A stretch of 8,613 nt of DNA from Helicobacteraceae bacterium (GCA_031273735.1 JAISRI010000122.1:1-8613); one strand, 5' to 3'; counted from the first letter of the stretch, positions 1-7,071 are shown. The notes: a model not told the origin generated them from the sequence alone. Numbers and translations: made by a program.

Positions 1-84
1 TATTTATGGCTTGCGCTTTGTCTAAACTCGTCGCTTTGTTATAAATTTTTATGCTATCGTCAAAGACAAAAGGCTATCAAATGA
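1..84 (+). CDS. Possible 3' end of an upstream gene (partial, unidentified)
   Basis: Frame 1 is open from the window edge to a TGA at 82-84 and would encode about 27 residues ending YRQRQKAIK. The TGA overlaps the preferred ATG of the fucosyltransferase at 81-83 as ATGA, an arrangement typical of translationally coupled genes in an operon. The stretch is too short to name a family. The other two plus frames also reach stops early (near 23-25 and 42-44) and could equally be the tail of a gene, so the assignment rests only on the ATGA overlap. Confidence 0.33.
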   Translation, partial: YLWLALCLNSSLCYKFLCYRQRQKAIK

Positions 85-1016
85 TGATCGTTCGTTTTAA
101 CGGCGGGTTAGGCAATCAATTACATCAATACGCGCTATATCTATCGCTTAAAAGGCGTTATCCAAACGCGACTATTAAAGCAGACGTTGAAGACTTTACG
201 GAAAGCCATGAATACGAATACGCGCTCGAAAGTTTTTTCGGGCTTAAACTCGATATAGTTTCCGCAGAAGATAAGCGGTTTTTAACCGATCCGCCCGGCG
301 ATTCAAAAATCTTAAACTTTCTATATAAAAATTGGAAAGCGTATAGATATAAAATAAGAAAATCAAAAAAGAAATATATTATCGACGAATATACCGCCCA
401 TACTTTTAACCACAACGTTTATTGTATAAACGACGACGAAAATTACTATTTTGACGGACATTGGATACACGAAAAATATAAAGAGGGGTTGGAAGAAAAA
501 CTTCGTTCGGATCTTATCCTCTCGCCGCGTCTTTCGCCAAAAGATCGCGAAATAGCCGATAATATGGAAAACTCGACGTCGATCGCGGTTCATATTAGGC
601 GCGGGGATTATATTAGCGGCAAATTTAACACTCTTAATATATGTTCGCTAGATTACTATAAAAACGCTATTAAAATTATGCAAGAAAAAATCGGCAAAAA
701 TAAGCCGCGTTTTTTCTTTTTTTCCGACGATATAGATTATTGCAAGGAGAGCTTTGATTATCTGCCAAACGCAGAGTTTATATCGCGTAGCGACGCGCCT
801 ATAGTAGATTTTTATATGATCTCAAAATGCAAATGCGCGATTATCGCTAATAGCACGTTTTCGCATTGGGCTGTTTGGCTAACTGATCGCGCCGATAAAA
901 TTGTTTTATACCCTCGTTATCATAATATGCTTCATAAATGTTGGTGCGAAATGTCAGTCCCCAAACATTGGATCGCGCTCGATAATCTAACATATAGTTT
1001 AACGCCGCAAGCGTAA
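81..1016 (+). CDS. Alpha-1,2-fucosyltransferase, glycosyltransferase family 11
   Basis: This enzyme should transfer L-fucose from GDP-fucose to a galactose in alpha-1,2 linkage, probably on lipopolysaccharide, capsule or another surface glycan at the cytoplasmic face of the inner membrane. Numbered from the ATG at 81 (311 aa), it shows the family N-terminus GGLGNQLHQYA (residues 8-18), the HxRRGDY signature as HIRRGDY (171-177), FFFFSDD (211-217) and NSTFSHWAVWL (257-267), in the expected order and with near-normal length. An in-frame ATG at 51 would add ten residues, but family members begin at M-I-V-R-F, and AAAGG at 69-73 fits the 81 start. No signal peptide or membrane segment is seen. 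The middle is very AT-rich (positions 301-420 are about 24% GC by count), unlike the neighbouring genes, which suggests horizontal acquisition. The acceptor sugar cannot be read from the sequence. Confidence 0.9.
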   Translation: MMIVRFNGGLGNQLHQYALYLSLKRRYPNATIKADVEDFTESHEYEYALESFFGLKLDIVSAEDKRFLTDPPGDSKILNFLYKNWKAYRYKIRKSKKKYIIDEYTAHTFNHNVYCINDDENYYFDGHWIHEKYKEGLEEKLRSDLILSPRLSPKDREIADNMENSTSIAVHIRRGDYISGKFNTLNICSLDYYKNAIKIMQEKIGKNKPRFFFFSDDIDYCKESFDYLPNAEFISRSDAPIVDFYMISKCKCAIIANSTFSHWAVWLTDRADKIVLYPRYHNMLHKCWCEMSVPKHWIALDNLTYSLTPQA

Positions 1017-1019
1017 AAC
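997..1019. terminator. Weak hairpin at the convergent gene ends
   Basis: GTTTAACGC (997-1005) and GCGTAAAAC (1011-1019) form a 9-bp stem with one mismatch and a 5-nt loop across the fucosyltransferase stop codon. Only 11 bases separate this gene from the convergent ridA stop. No clear U-tract follows on either strand, so terminator activity is uncertain; a short AATAA/TTATT stem lies just to the right. Confidence 0.35.
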
Positions 1020-1027
1020 AATAACGT

Positions 1028-1402
1028 TTATTCGATCGCGGCGATCGCTTCTAATTCTACTAGCGCGTTTTTGGGCAGCTGCTTAACGACGATCGTACTT
1101 CTTGCCGGTTTATGCTTGCCAAAAAACTCCGCGTAGAGCGAATTAACCAGCGTAAAATCGTTAATATCCGTTAAAAAAAGCGTCGTTTTTAACACTTTAT
1201 CGATTCCGCTTCCCGAAGCCTCCAAAACCGCTTTTAGGTTTTCAAAAACCTGTTTCGCCTGATTAGCTACGCCGCTACCGACAAACGATCCGTCTGGTTT
1301 AATAGCGATCTGCCCGCTCGCATATATAAGATTGTTATGAACGATCGCTTGAGAGTAAGGTCCGATTGCCGCGGGGGCGTCTTTTGTAGATACGATTTTC
1401 AT
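1028..1402 (-). CDS. ridA: RidA family reactive imine/enamine deaminase (YjgF/UK114)
   Basis: RidA proteins are cytosolic homotrimers that hydrolyse reactive enamines and imines such as 2-aminoacrylate, released by PLP enzymes like threonine/serine dehydratase, to keto acids and ammonia. The 124-aa product has the usual family length and the C-terminal signature PARSTIVVKQLPKNALVELE (99-118), including the conserved substrate-binding Arg101 and Glu117. IGPYSQAI (13-20) and the YASGQI segment (27-32) are also typical. The ATG at 1402 is preceded by AGGAG (1409-1413 on the complementary strand) at good spacing. It is the last gene of the leftward block, 25 bases after the small outer-membrane gene, and ends 11 bases from the convergent fucosyltransferase. 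Assignment to the family is secure; the physiological substrate is inferred. Confidence 0.95.
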   Translation of the reverse strand: MKIVSTKDAPAAIGPYSQAIVHNNLIYASGQIAIKPDGSFVGSGVANQAKQVFENLKAVLEASGSGIDKVLKTTLFLTDINDFTLVNSLYAEFFGKHKPARSTIVVKQLPKNALVELEAIAAIE

Positions 1403-1427
1403 TTTTTGCTCCTAATCATTTTGACGA

Positions 1428-1949
1428 TTAAAAATCGCCTATATTGAACGATAAACCAAGATATAGATGCTGTATATCTTTCACGCTAAGATCGCTAGGC
1501 TCCGAACCAAAACGTTTAAGGTAGCGATACGCAATCTCCATCTGCATATTTGGAAAGCGATTGTCTAATAAAATAATACCGATCGACAAACCGCCAAAGG
1601 TAATATCTTCCGCTTTTGGAGCCTCTTTATGGCGGTAGTTAAGCGATCCTACGTCTATGCCTAAAAACCCGTGAATAAACTCGTCGGAAGGGTCGATCAG
1701 ATGAGCGCCGATCGTAGCCAGCGACGCTTTTTTGCTCTTATCAAATTCGTCGTAGGTTCCAATCACGCGAAAATTATCCGCCATATAACCCAACGCTAAA
1801 CCCGCGCCCCAAGGTCGTTTATCCTCTTTCTCGGTTCCTACGCCCTTATAGCTTCCCTTTTGATCCGCTATACCGTATCGCGCCCCCACAAGAACGCCCG
1901 CGTTTAACGTAACCAGCGCCGCGCAAAAAACCAATAACAACTTTGCCAT
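1428..1949 (-). CDS. Small outer-membrane beta-barrel-like protein, function unknown
   Basis: The 173-aa product starts with a clear Sec signal peptide (MAKLLLVFCAALVTLNA, cleavage likely after residue 17). There is no lipobox at the predicted cleavage site. The mature part alternates short amphipathic segments (GVLVGARYGIA, GAGLALGYMA, FRVIGTYDEF, FGGLSIGIILL, MQMEIAYRYL, HLYLGLSFNIGDF) with polar turns, as expected of a small eight-strand barrel, and it ends in Phe, the usual BAM recognition residue. The start has a strong AAGGGG Shine-Dalgarno site (1957-1962 on the complement) in the 28-base gap after gatB. I do not recognise a named family. Such proteins may act in envelope stability or adhesion, but nothing here decides this. 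Its place between gatB and ridA is probably operon packing rather than a shared function. Confidence 0.8.
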   Translation of the reverse strand: MAKLLLVFCAALVTLNAGVLVGARYGIADQKGSYKGVGTEKEDKRPWGAGLALGYMADNFRVIGTYDEFDKSKKASLATIGAHLIDPSDEFIHGFLGIDVGSLNYRHKEAPKAEDITFGGLSIGIILLDNRFPNMQMEIAYRYLKRFGSEPSDLSVKDIQHLYLGLSFNIGDF

Positions 1950-1977
1950 TCTAAATCCCCTTTATATTTTCGCAAGC

Positions 1978-3408
1978 TTATCCAATTTTCTTTTTGAGCG
2001 CTTCGTTTACTTTAGCTGGATTTGCCTTGCCGCCGCTTGCCTTCATAATTTGCCCCACAAAAAAGCCGAAAAGTTTCGTTTCGCCGTTTTTGTATCTTTC
2101 TACGTTCGCGGCGTTCGCGCTCAACACGCTATCCAGCGCCGATTCGATCGCGCTATCGTCGCTTACCTGCGCTAATCCTAGTCGCTCGATTGTCGTATCG
2201 ACTTCGCCGCCGTTTTCAAAAAGATAATCCAACGCCTCTTTGCCCGCTTTGGCGCTGATTGTAGAATCCTCGATCCGCTCGATCAGTTTTGCCAGCGTCT
2301 GCGGGCTAACGGGGCTATTTTCGATCGTCTTTTGCGATTTGTTCAACCTGCCCAAAAGTTCGGTAGTAAGCCACGAAACGGCGTTTTTGGGCGCAAGATT
2401 ATGCTCCATCAACGCTTCAAAAAAACCTACTAAAACTAGATCGCCCGTAATAACCCCCGCGTCGTAAGCGTTTAAACCAAACGTATCTATATAGCGTTTT
2501 CGTTTCTCGTCGGGTAGTTCGGGCAGTTTTTTCGCCTCCGTCAAAGTCGCGTCGTCTAACGCTACGGGCAACAAATCGGGGTCGGGAAAATAGCGGTAGT
2601 CGGCGGATTCTTCTTTGCCGCGCATCGATCGCGTTTCGTTTTTCGCGCTATCGTAAAGCCGCGTTTCCTGCCAAACCTTATCGCCGTATAGCCCGTCTTC
2701 CCACGCTTCAATCTGCCGCGCAACCTCGTAATCGATAGCCTTTTGGATAAACTTAAAGCTGTTCAGGTTTTTTATCTCCACGCGTTGATAGAGCTTTGGA
2801 TCGCCTTTTGGTCTGATCGACACGTTCGCGTCGCAGCGAAACGAACCCTCCTGCATATTGGCGTCGCTAATGCCCAGATAGCGCGCGATCGCGTGGAGTT
2901 TTTTAAGAAACCTTGTCGCTTCGTCGGCGCTTCGCATATCGGGTTCGCTTACAATCTCAAGAAGCGGCGTCCCAGCGCGGTTTAGATCGACAAGCGAATA
3001 TGCGCCGCTATGTATATTTTTGCCCGCGTCCTCCTCTAAGTGCGCCCGCGTAATGCCCACGCGCTTTTGCGTCCCGTCGTCGTAGTCGATCATCAAATAT
3101 CCATTCTCTACGATCGGGTGGGTGAATTGGCTGATCTGATAGCCTTTGGGCAGATCGGGATAGAAGTAGTTTTTACGGTCAAAAACGCTTCGTTTATGCA
3201 CGGTCGCCCCGATCGCGTTTCCTAACTTTGCCGCCTTCACAAACGCCTCGCGGTTAGGAACGGGCAACGCGCCGGGCAGAGCCAAACAGACGGGGCAAGT
3301 ATGCGTATTGGGCGCGTCGCCAAAACTTGTGGCGCACGAACAAAACATTTTGGTTTTGGTATTTAGCTGAACATGAACCTCTAGTCCAATCACCGTTTCA
3401 AACTCCAT
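1978..3408 (-). CDS. gatB: Aspartyl/glutamyl-tRNA amidotransferase subunit B
   Basis: GatB is the kinase/amidating subunit of GatCAB, which converts Glu-tRNA(Gln) and Asp-tRNA(Asn) to Gln-tRNA and Asn-tRNA, using ammonia released by GatA. The 476-aa protein is full length. The cradle domain shows C23, C25, C38 and C41 (a probable zinc site), DRKNYFYPDLPKGYQISQ (77-94), RAHLEEDAGK (121-130), DLNRAGTPLLEIVSEPD (141-157), MQEGSFRCDANVSI (185-198) and SADYRYFPDPDL (268-279). A helical and YqeY-like tRNA-binding tail follows, ending near SGGKANP. The ATG at 3408 has AGGAG immediately upstream, lying inside the preceding ThiE/TenI-like gene; the two genes overlap by 11 bases, which suggests coupled translation. 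Campylobacterota generally use GatCAB for both Gln and Asn. gatA and gatC are not in the window. Confidence 0.98.
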   Translation of the reverse strand: MEFETVIGLEVHVQLNTKTKMFCSCATSFGDAPNTHTCPVCLALPGALPVPNREAFVKAAKLGNAIGATVHKRSVFDRKNYFYPDLPKGYQISQFTHPIVENGYLMIDYDDGTQKRVGITRAHLEEDAGKNIHSGAYSLVDLNRAGTPLLEIVSEPDMRSADEATRFLKKLHAIARYLGISDANMQEGSFRCDANVSIRPKGDPKLYQRVEIKNLNSFKFIQKAIDYEVARQIEAWEDGLYGDKVWQETRLYDSAKNETRSMRGKEESADYRYFPDPDLLPVALDDATLTEAKKLPELPDEKRKRYIDTFGLNAYDAGVITGDLVLVGFFEALMEHNLAPKNAVSWLTTELLGRLNKSQKTIENSPVSPQTLAKLIERIEDSTISAKAGKEALDYLFENGGEVDTTIERLGLAQVSDDSAIESALDSVLSANAANVERYKNGETKLFGFFVGQIMKASGGKANPAKVNEALKKKIG

Positions 3409-3952
3409 CTTGATCTCCTAAAAAATATCTGATCGACGCAAAGGCAAAAACGCCCGTTTCGGCGAGCGCCGCAATCTCGCGAGCGCCGATAATTCCGCCA
3501 AGAGCGATTGCTTTCTTGCGTATTGTAGGCTCTAGCGCGTTAAGAAACGTCGCGCCTTTTGGTTCGCCTTTGTTCGGCGTAGCGAAAATCGGCGAAAGCG
3601 TTACAAAATCCGCGCCGTTTTTCAAAGCGCGTTTTGCCTCGTTCGCGCTGTGGCAACTTGCGATCGTAAGCGGAAGCGATCGCGCCGCCGCTTTGATTTC
3701 GCGCCGCCGCGCCGCGCTTAGATGAACGCCGCATCTATACGCTTTTGCCAAAAGATAGTCGTTATGCAAAACCAAACGCGCCTTATACCGCCTCGCCTGA
3801 AGCAAAAACCGCCGAGCAAACGCGGGATAGTTTCGCGTTTTTTTATCGCGCAGACAGATAAAATCGGGGCGGAGGCGATAGGCTCTAGCCAAAAGGTTTG
3901 AAAAGTCGCGTAGCGGATAGTAGTTAGGATCGGCGATCATATATTTTTTCAT
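3398..3952 (-). CDS. Thiamine-phosphate synthase family protein (ThiE/TenI-like)
   Basis: ThiE joins HMP-pyrophosphate and thiazole phosphate to make thiamine phosphate; the related TenI aromatises the thiazole phosphate. The 184-aa TIM-barrel protein shows FICLRDK (31-37), LVLHND (60-65), CGVHLS (74-79), a CHSANEAKRA segment (100-109), GADFVTLSPIFATPNKGEPK (113-132) and ALGGI (150-154), the family landmarks in order. It is shorter than typical ThiE (about 205-215 aa). After GVHL the acidic residue of the usual GQxD is replaced by basic residues (SAARRR), and the P-T-x-T-K phosphate loop reads ATPNK. This makes TenI-like or diverged activity as likely as true ThiE, so I give no symbol. The ATG is at 3952, and the stop lies inside the start of gatB. 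It follows the small membrane gene by 19 bases. No other thiamine gene is present. Confidence 0.8.
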   Translation of the reverse strand: MKKYMIADPNYYPLRDFSNLLARAYRLRPDFICLRDKKTRNYPAFARRFLLQARRYKARLVLHNDYLLAKAYRCGVHLSAARRREIKAAARSLPLTIASCHSANEAKRALKNGADFVTLSPIFATPNKGEPKGATFLNALEPTIRKKAIALGGIIGAREIAALAETGVFAFASIRYFLGDQDGV

Positions 3953-3971
3953 TGCGGATCGCCAAAACGAG

Positions 3972-4238
3972 CTAATCGCGCTTTAGACTTTTTAAGATCG
4001 CCTCTAAGAGAGCCGTTTGTTTTTTTGATTGCTCCGCGATCTCGCTTAGCCTTTTCGCGCCTTCTAAGATCACGACGATTATCAAACCGGGAACTAGCCC
4101 CAAAACCGCCGCGCAAACCGCGCTAAACGCGCCTAAAGGCAGAGCGTATTGAAACGCCAAATACGCCCCGCCGATCGCCCCGACCCAAGCTGCACCAACC
4201 GCAAAACCAACAAACCACTCAAAAGCGTAATTGTTAAT
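3972..4238 (-). CDS. Small two-helix membrane protein after atpB; unusual start (ATT, or TTG at 4160)
   Basis: The stop is at 3972. The first conventional start codon in frame is TTG at 4160, giving 62 aa with one full membrane helix. The frame stays open upstream through 26 more codons reading INNYAFEWFVGFAVGAAWVG and on, which is hydrophobic and rich in small residues like a real helix, back to an ATT at 4238-4236 overlapping the atpB stop. That ATT lies 8 bases after AGGA (4247-4250 on the complement), and there is no ATG or GTG between. The longer form has 88 aa: two membrane segments (about residues 7-30 and 33-55), then a charged, heptad-like tail EGAKRLSEIAEQSKKQTALL. The role is unknown. 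Its position suggests coupling to atpB and a possible part in ATP synthase assembly or membrane biology, which is inference. The coding call is firmer than the start. Confidence 0.65.
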   Translation of the reverse strand: MNNYAFEWFVGFAVGAAWVGAIGGAYLAFQYALPLGAFSAVCAAVLGLVPGLIIVVILEGAKRLSEIAEQSKKQTALLEAILKSLKRD

Positions 4239-4950
4239 GGCTTTCTTCCTCTATGGCGACCGCGCCGCTTAGATAAACGTAGGTCAGTATCATAAAAATA
4301 AAGGTTTGTAGCAACCCAAAGAAAAAGAGCATAAAAAACGCGGGCAACGGCAGAAGCGGCGGAACCAAAAGGAGCATAACAAGCAGGAACATATCGTCGC
4401 CTTTAACGTTGCCAAAAAGTCGGAACGAAAGCGAAATGACCCGCGAAAGGTGCGAAACGACCTCTACGGGAAACATCAGCGGCGAAAGCCATTTAACTGG
4501 TCCCGCAAAGTGCGCGAAATAGTGGAAAAAGCCGTTTGCGCGGATGCCCTCGAAGTTGTAGTATAAAAAGACGATTAACGCCATAACTAGCGTGATATTG
4601 ATATTCGCCGTAGGCGATTCAAAGCCCGGAATAATGCCGAGCATATTTGAAACAAAGATAAACAAGCCCAAAGTCCCGATCAGCGGAAGGTATTTTCGCG
4701 CTCTAGCTTCGCCCATCATATCCGCGCCAAGTTTTAGCGTCCCCTCCACAAACCACTCGATCGCGTTTTGCAGACCGCCCGGCACGCTTTTAAGGTTGCG
4801 CGTCGCTAAAAGAGCCAAAATCGCGACGATCAAGACAACCAACGCGCTATGCTCTAGCATTTGATAAACGAAAAACTTTTCGTCGTTATGCTCTAACCCA
4901 AAAAGCAGATGGTTCAACCAACCGCTAAATGTAAAAACTCTCTCTTCCAT
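4234..4950 (-). CDS. atpB: F0F1 ATP synthase subunit a
   Basis: Subunit a forms the proton half-channels next to the c-ring in the inner membrane. The 238-aa protein has about five to six hydrophobic segments. It carries the family core LSRVISLSFRLFGN (168-181), with R177 matching the essential stator arginine (E. coli R210), SNMLGIIPGFESPTANI (101-117), and LLQTFIFMILTYVYL (213-227) with the conserved Gln215. The ATG at 4950 follows a strong AAGGGG site (about 4958-4963 on the complement). It lies 53 bases downstream of glyS, and its TAA overlaps the putative start of the next gene. No other ATP synthase gene is in the window; a detached atpB is usual in Campylobacterota, where the F1 genes lie elsewhere. 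Confidence 0.98.
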   Translation of the reverse strand: MEERVFTFSGWLNHLLFGLEHNDEKFFVYQMLEHSALVVLIVAILALLATRNLKSVPGGLQNAIEWFVEGTLKLGADMMGEARARKYLPLIGTLGLFIFVSNMLGIIPGFESPTANINITLVMALIVFLYYNFEGIRANGFFHYFAHFAGPVKWLSPLMFPVEVVSHLSRVISLSFRLFGNVKGDDMFLLVMLLLVPPLLPLPAFFMLFFFGLLQTFIFMILTYVYLSGAVAIEEESH

Positions 4951-5003
4951 AAGGCTACCCCTTTTCAGCCCAAAAGTTAACGCTTAGCATATCCAAGCGC
5001 CGC

Positions 5004-6992
5004 TTAGAAACCAATCTCTTTAATATCCGCTATCGTCAAAAACCGCCGGTATATCGCGGCGAGCAAGCTCAAACGATTGGCGCGGATAGCGGGATTTTCG
5101 ACATTGACCATCACGGCGTTAAAGAAGCGATCGAGCGGCTCTTTTAACGCGAAAAGCGCCTCTAATAGATCCGATACGCCCTCCGCGTCGATCGAGCCGA
5201 ACGCCTCGTATAGCTCGTGCTCCTCTTTGGCTTCAAACAGCGACGCATCGGCGCTACTCAAAGCGCTTAGCTCCTGATCTTTTAGAATATTCGCCACCCG
5301 CTTGAAAAGCGAAACGTTCTCTTTGAAACCGTCGCTTTTGGATATTTGTTCCAACGCTCTCGTTTTTTGCGCGATCGTTAAAACGTCGTCGTCTCCCGTA
5401 GCCAAAACCGCCTTTAAGATCGACTGCGGCGCGCCCAAAACAAAATAGAGCCGCTCTTTGAAAAATCCCTCAAGAAGCGCGTAATCAAAAGGTTTATAGA
5501 GATCCTTAAGCGATCTTATAAACGCGCCGATCGGCAAAGCCAGATTGCGATCGACGGCGATTTTCGCGATCGAGGCTGCGGCGCGGCGAAGCGCAAACGG
5601 ATCTTTACTGCCGCTTGGGATCAGTCCGATCGAAAAGAGCGACATAAGCGCGTCGATCTTGGTCGCGATCGCAAGAAACGCGCCCGTTTGCGTCTTTGGC
5701 GGCGCTCCTTCCTCGCCAAGCGGCAGATATTGTTCGTAGATCGCCCGCGCCACCGTTTCATTTTCGCCGAGTTTCAAAGCGTAACGCATACCCATAACGC
5801 CTTGCAATTCGGTGAATTCGTAAACTATTTGCGTCGCTAGATCGCGCTTGCTTAAAGCGGCGGCGCGATCGATAAACTCGTCCTTGATCCCGAAAAAACT
5901 TTGTAAACGTTTGACGATCTCTCGTTCGCGCTCCTGTTTATCCCAGATCGTTCCCAAGCCCTGCGCGTAACTAATCTGTTTTAGCGGTTCGTCTCGCAAG
6001 CCGTTTTTAAGGTCGTTTTGCCAAAAAAACAGCGCGTCGCTTAAACGCGGGCGCAACACCTTTTCGTTGCCCGCGATTACCGCGGAAAAATCGTCGGTTA
6101 AGGCGTTGGCGACTACGACGAATCGGTTGGTTAATTCGCCGTTTTCAAAGACGGCAAAATAGCGCTGATTGGTCTTCATAGACGCGATGATAATCTCGCT
6201 AGGAAGTTCCAAAAAACGCTTGTCAAAACCGCCTAAAAGCGCGGTCGGATATTCGGTAATCGCTATAACCTCGTCTAAAAGATCCTCGTCGATCTCTATT
6301 TTAAGCCCGCTATTTTTTTCGATCCGCTCAAACTGCTTTAGGATCGTTTCGCGCCGTTTTCGCGCGCTTAAAATTACGCCGCAATTGGCTAAAAACGTTT
6401 CGTAATTTTCGGCTTTTTCGATCTGTTGCGGCTCAAAGCTATGCGATCGGTGCGCGAAAGTAGAGCCGCCCGATTTAACGCCAAAAAGCTCGCAATTAAT
6501 CGTTTGCTCGCCATATTGCGCGATAAGCCAGCGAACGGGGCGGGCAAACTCGTAAGAAAAGCCGCCCCATCTCATCGTTTTGCCGACGTTCAGGCTTTTC
6601 AAAAAGCCCTCTAGCATAGCGCCCAAAACCTTTTCCAACGGCTTGCCTTCGACGCGCTTTTCATAGGCGAAAACTTCGCGCCCTTTTTGAACCAATCGAA
6701 TCAGATCGGCGCTCGTCGCGCCGCATTTTTTAGCGAAGCCGATCGCGGCGTTCGATTCCAAACCGCTTGAAACGGGAGGTCCAAACAGCGTCTCCGTAAA
6801 ACTATCCTGCGCGCGAGGAAACGTTTTATGAAAGAAAACGAAACGGCGCGGAGTAAAATCGAAGCTAAACAACGAATATAAGCTAAACTCTTTTAGCGCG
6901 TTTTTATACTTTGTCTCTATCGCGCCAAGCTCGCGCAAAAGCGGCGCGGCGGGTAGCTCCTCAAACCCAATTTCAATCAAAAGCGGTTTCAA
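5004..6992 (-). CDS. glyS: Glycyl-tRNA synthetase beta subunit
   Basis: GlyS is the tRNA-binding subunit of the bacterial alpha2beta2 class II glycyl-tRNA synthetase and works with GlyQ, which is not in this window. The 662-aa product is full length. It shows EIGFEELP (7-14), TPRRF (47-51), the block GNEKVLRPRLSDALFFWQND (308-327), a YEFTELQGVMGMRYA segment (391-405), GSKDPFALRRAA (461-472), and the C-terminal DALR-type anticodon-binding region ending NRLSLLAAIYRRFLTIADI. The start is TTG at 6992-6990: an in-frame TAA lies just upstream, AAAGG (6999-7003 on the complement) sits 6 bases before the TTG, and the family N-terminus begins here. It is the first gene of the leftward block and faces the divergent porin across about 490 bases. 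Confidence 0.97.
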   Translation of the reverse strand: MKPLLIEIGFEELPAAPLLRELGAIETKYKNALKEFSLYSLFSFDFTPRRFVFFHKTFPRAQDSFTETLFGPPVSSGLESNAAIGFAKKCGATSADLIRLVQKGREVFAYEKRVEGKPLEKVLGAMLEGFLKSLNVGKTMRWGGFSYEFARPVRWLIAQYGEQTINCELFGVKSGGSTFAHRSHSFEPQQIEKAENYETFLANCGVILSARKRRETILKQFERIEKNSGLKIEIDEDLLDEVIAITEYPTALLGGFDKRFLELPSEIIIASMKTNQRYFAVFENGELTNRFVVVANALTDDFSAVIAGNEKVLRPRLSDALFFWQNDLKNGLRDEPLKQISYAQGLGTIWDKQEREREIVKRLQSFFGIKDEFIDRAAALSKRDLATQIVYEFTELQGVMGMRYALKLGENETVARAIYEQYLPLGEEGAPPKTQTGAFLAIATKIDALMSLFSIGLIPSGSKDPFALRRAAASIAKIAVDRNLALPIGAFIRSLKDLYKPFDYALLEGFFKERLYFVLGAPQSILKAVLATGDDDVLTIAQKTRALEQISKSDGFKENVSLFKRVANILKDQELSALSSADASLFEAKEEHELYEAFGSIDAEGVSDLLEALFALKEPLDRFFNAVMVNVENPAIRANRLSLLAAIYRRFLTIADIKEIGF

Positions 6993-6998
6993 TGCAGA

Positions 6999-7003
6999 CC
7001 TTT
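6999..7003 (-). promoter_or_regulatory. Shine-Dalgarno site that fixes the TTG start of glyS
   Basis: AAAGG on the minus strand lies 6 bases before the TTG. Together with the in-frame TAA immediately upstream, it rules out a longer protein and supports the non-ATG start. Confidence 0.7.
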
Positions 7004-7071
7004 AAGGTTTTTGTCGCGCGGATTTTAGGCAAAACGCCCTTTGAAGGCGCTTAAACGCCCCCATCGCAACT

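Noticed and set aside
51..80. Upstream ATG at 51 as the fucosyltransferase start
   Set aside because: It would add ten residues that the family lacks, and AAAGG at 69-73 points to 81 (or 84).
1033..1047. CGATCG-CGG-CGATCG hairpin as a terminator
   Set aside because: It lies inside the ridA coding end with no U-tract on either strand; better explained as two copies of the abundant CGATCG word.
1924..1949. Cys9 of the small outer-membrane protein as a lipoprotein site
   Set aside because: It lies within the hydrophobic core only nine residues from the start and is not in a lipobox at the cleavage position.
4981..5007. CGCTTAG direct repeat (4981-4987 and 5001-5007) between glyS and atpB as an operator or attachment site
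   Set aside because: Only 7 bases long, one copy overlaps the glyS stop, and there is no integrase or regulator nearby; chance is sufficient.
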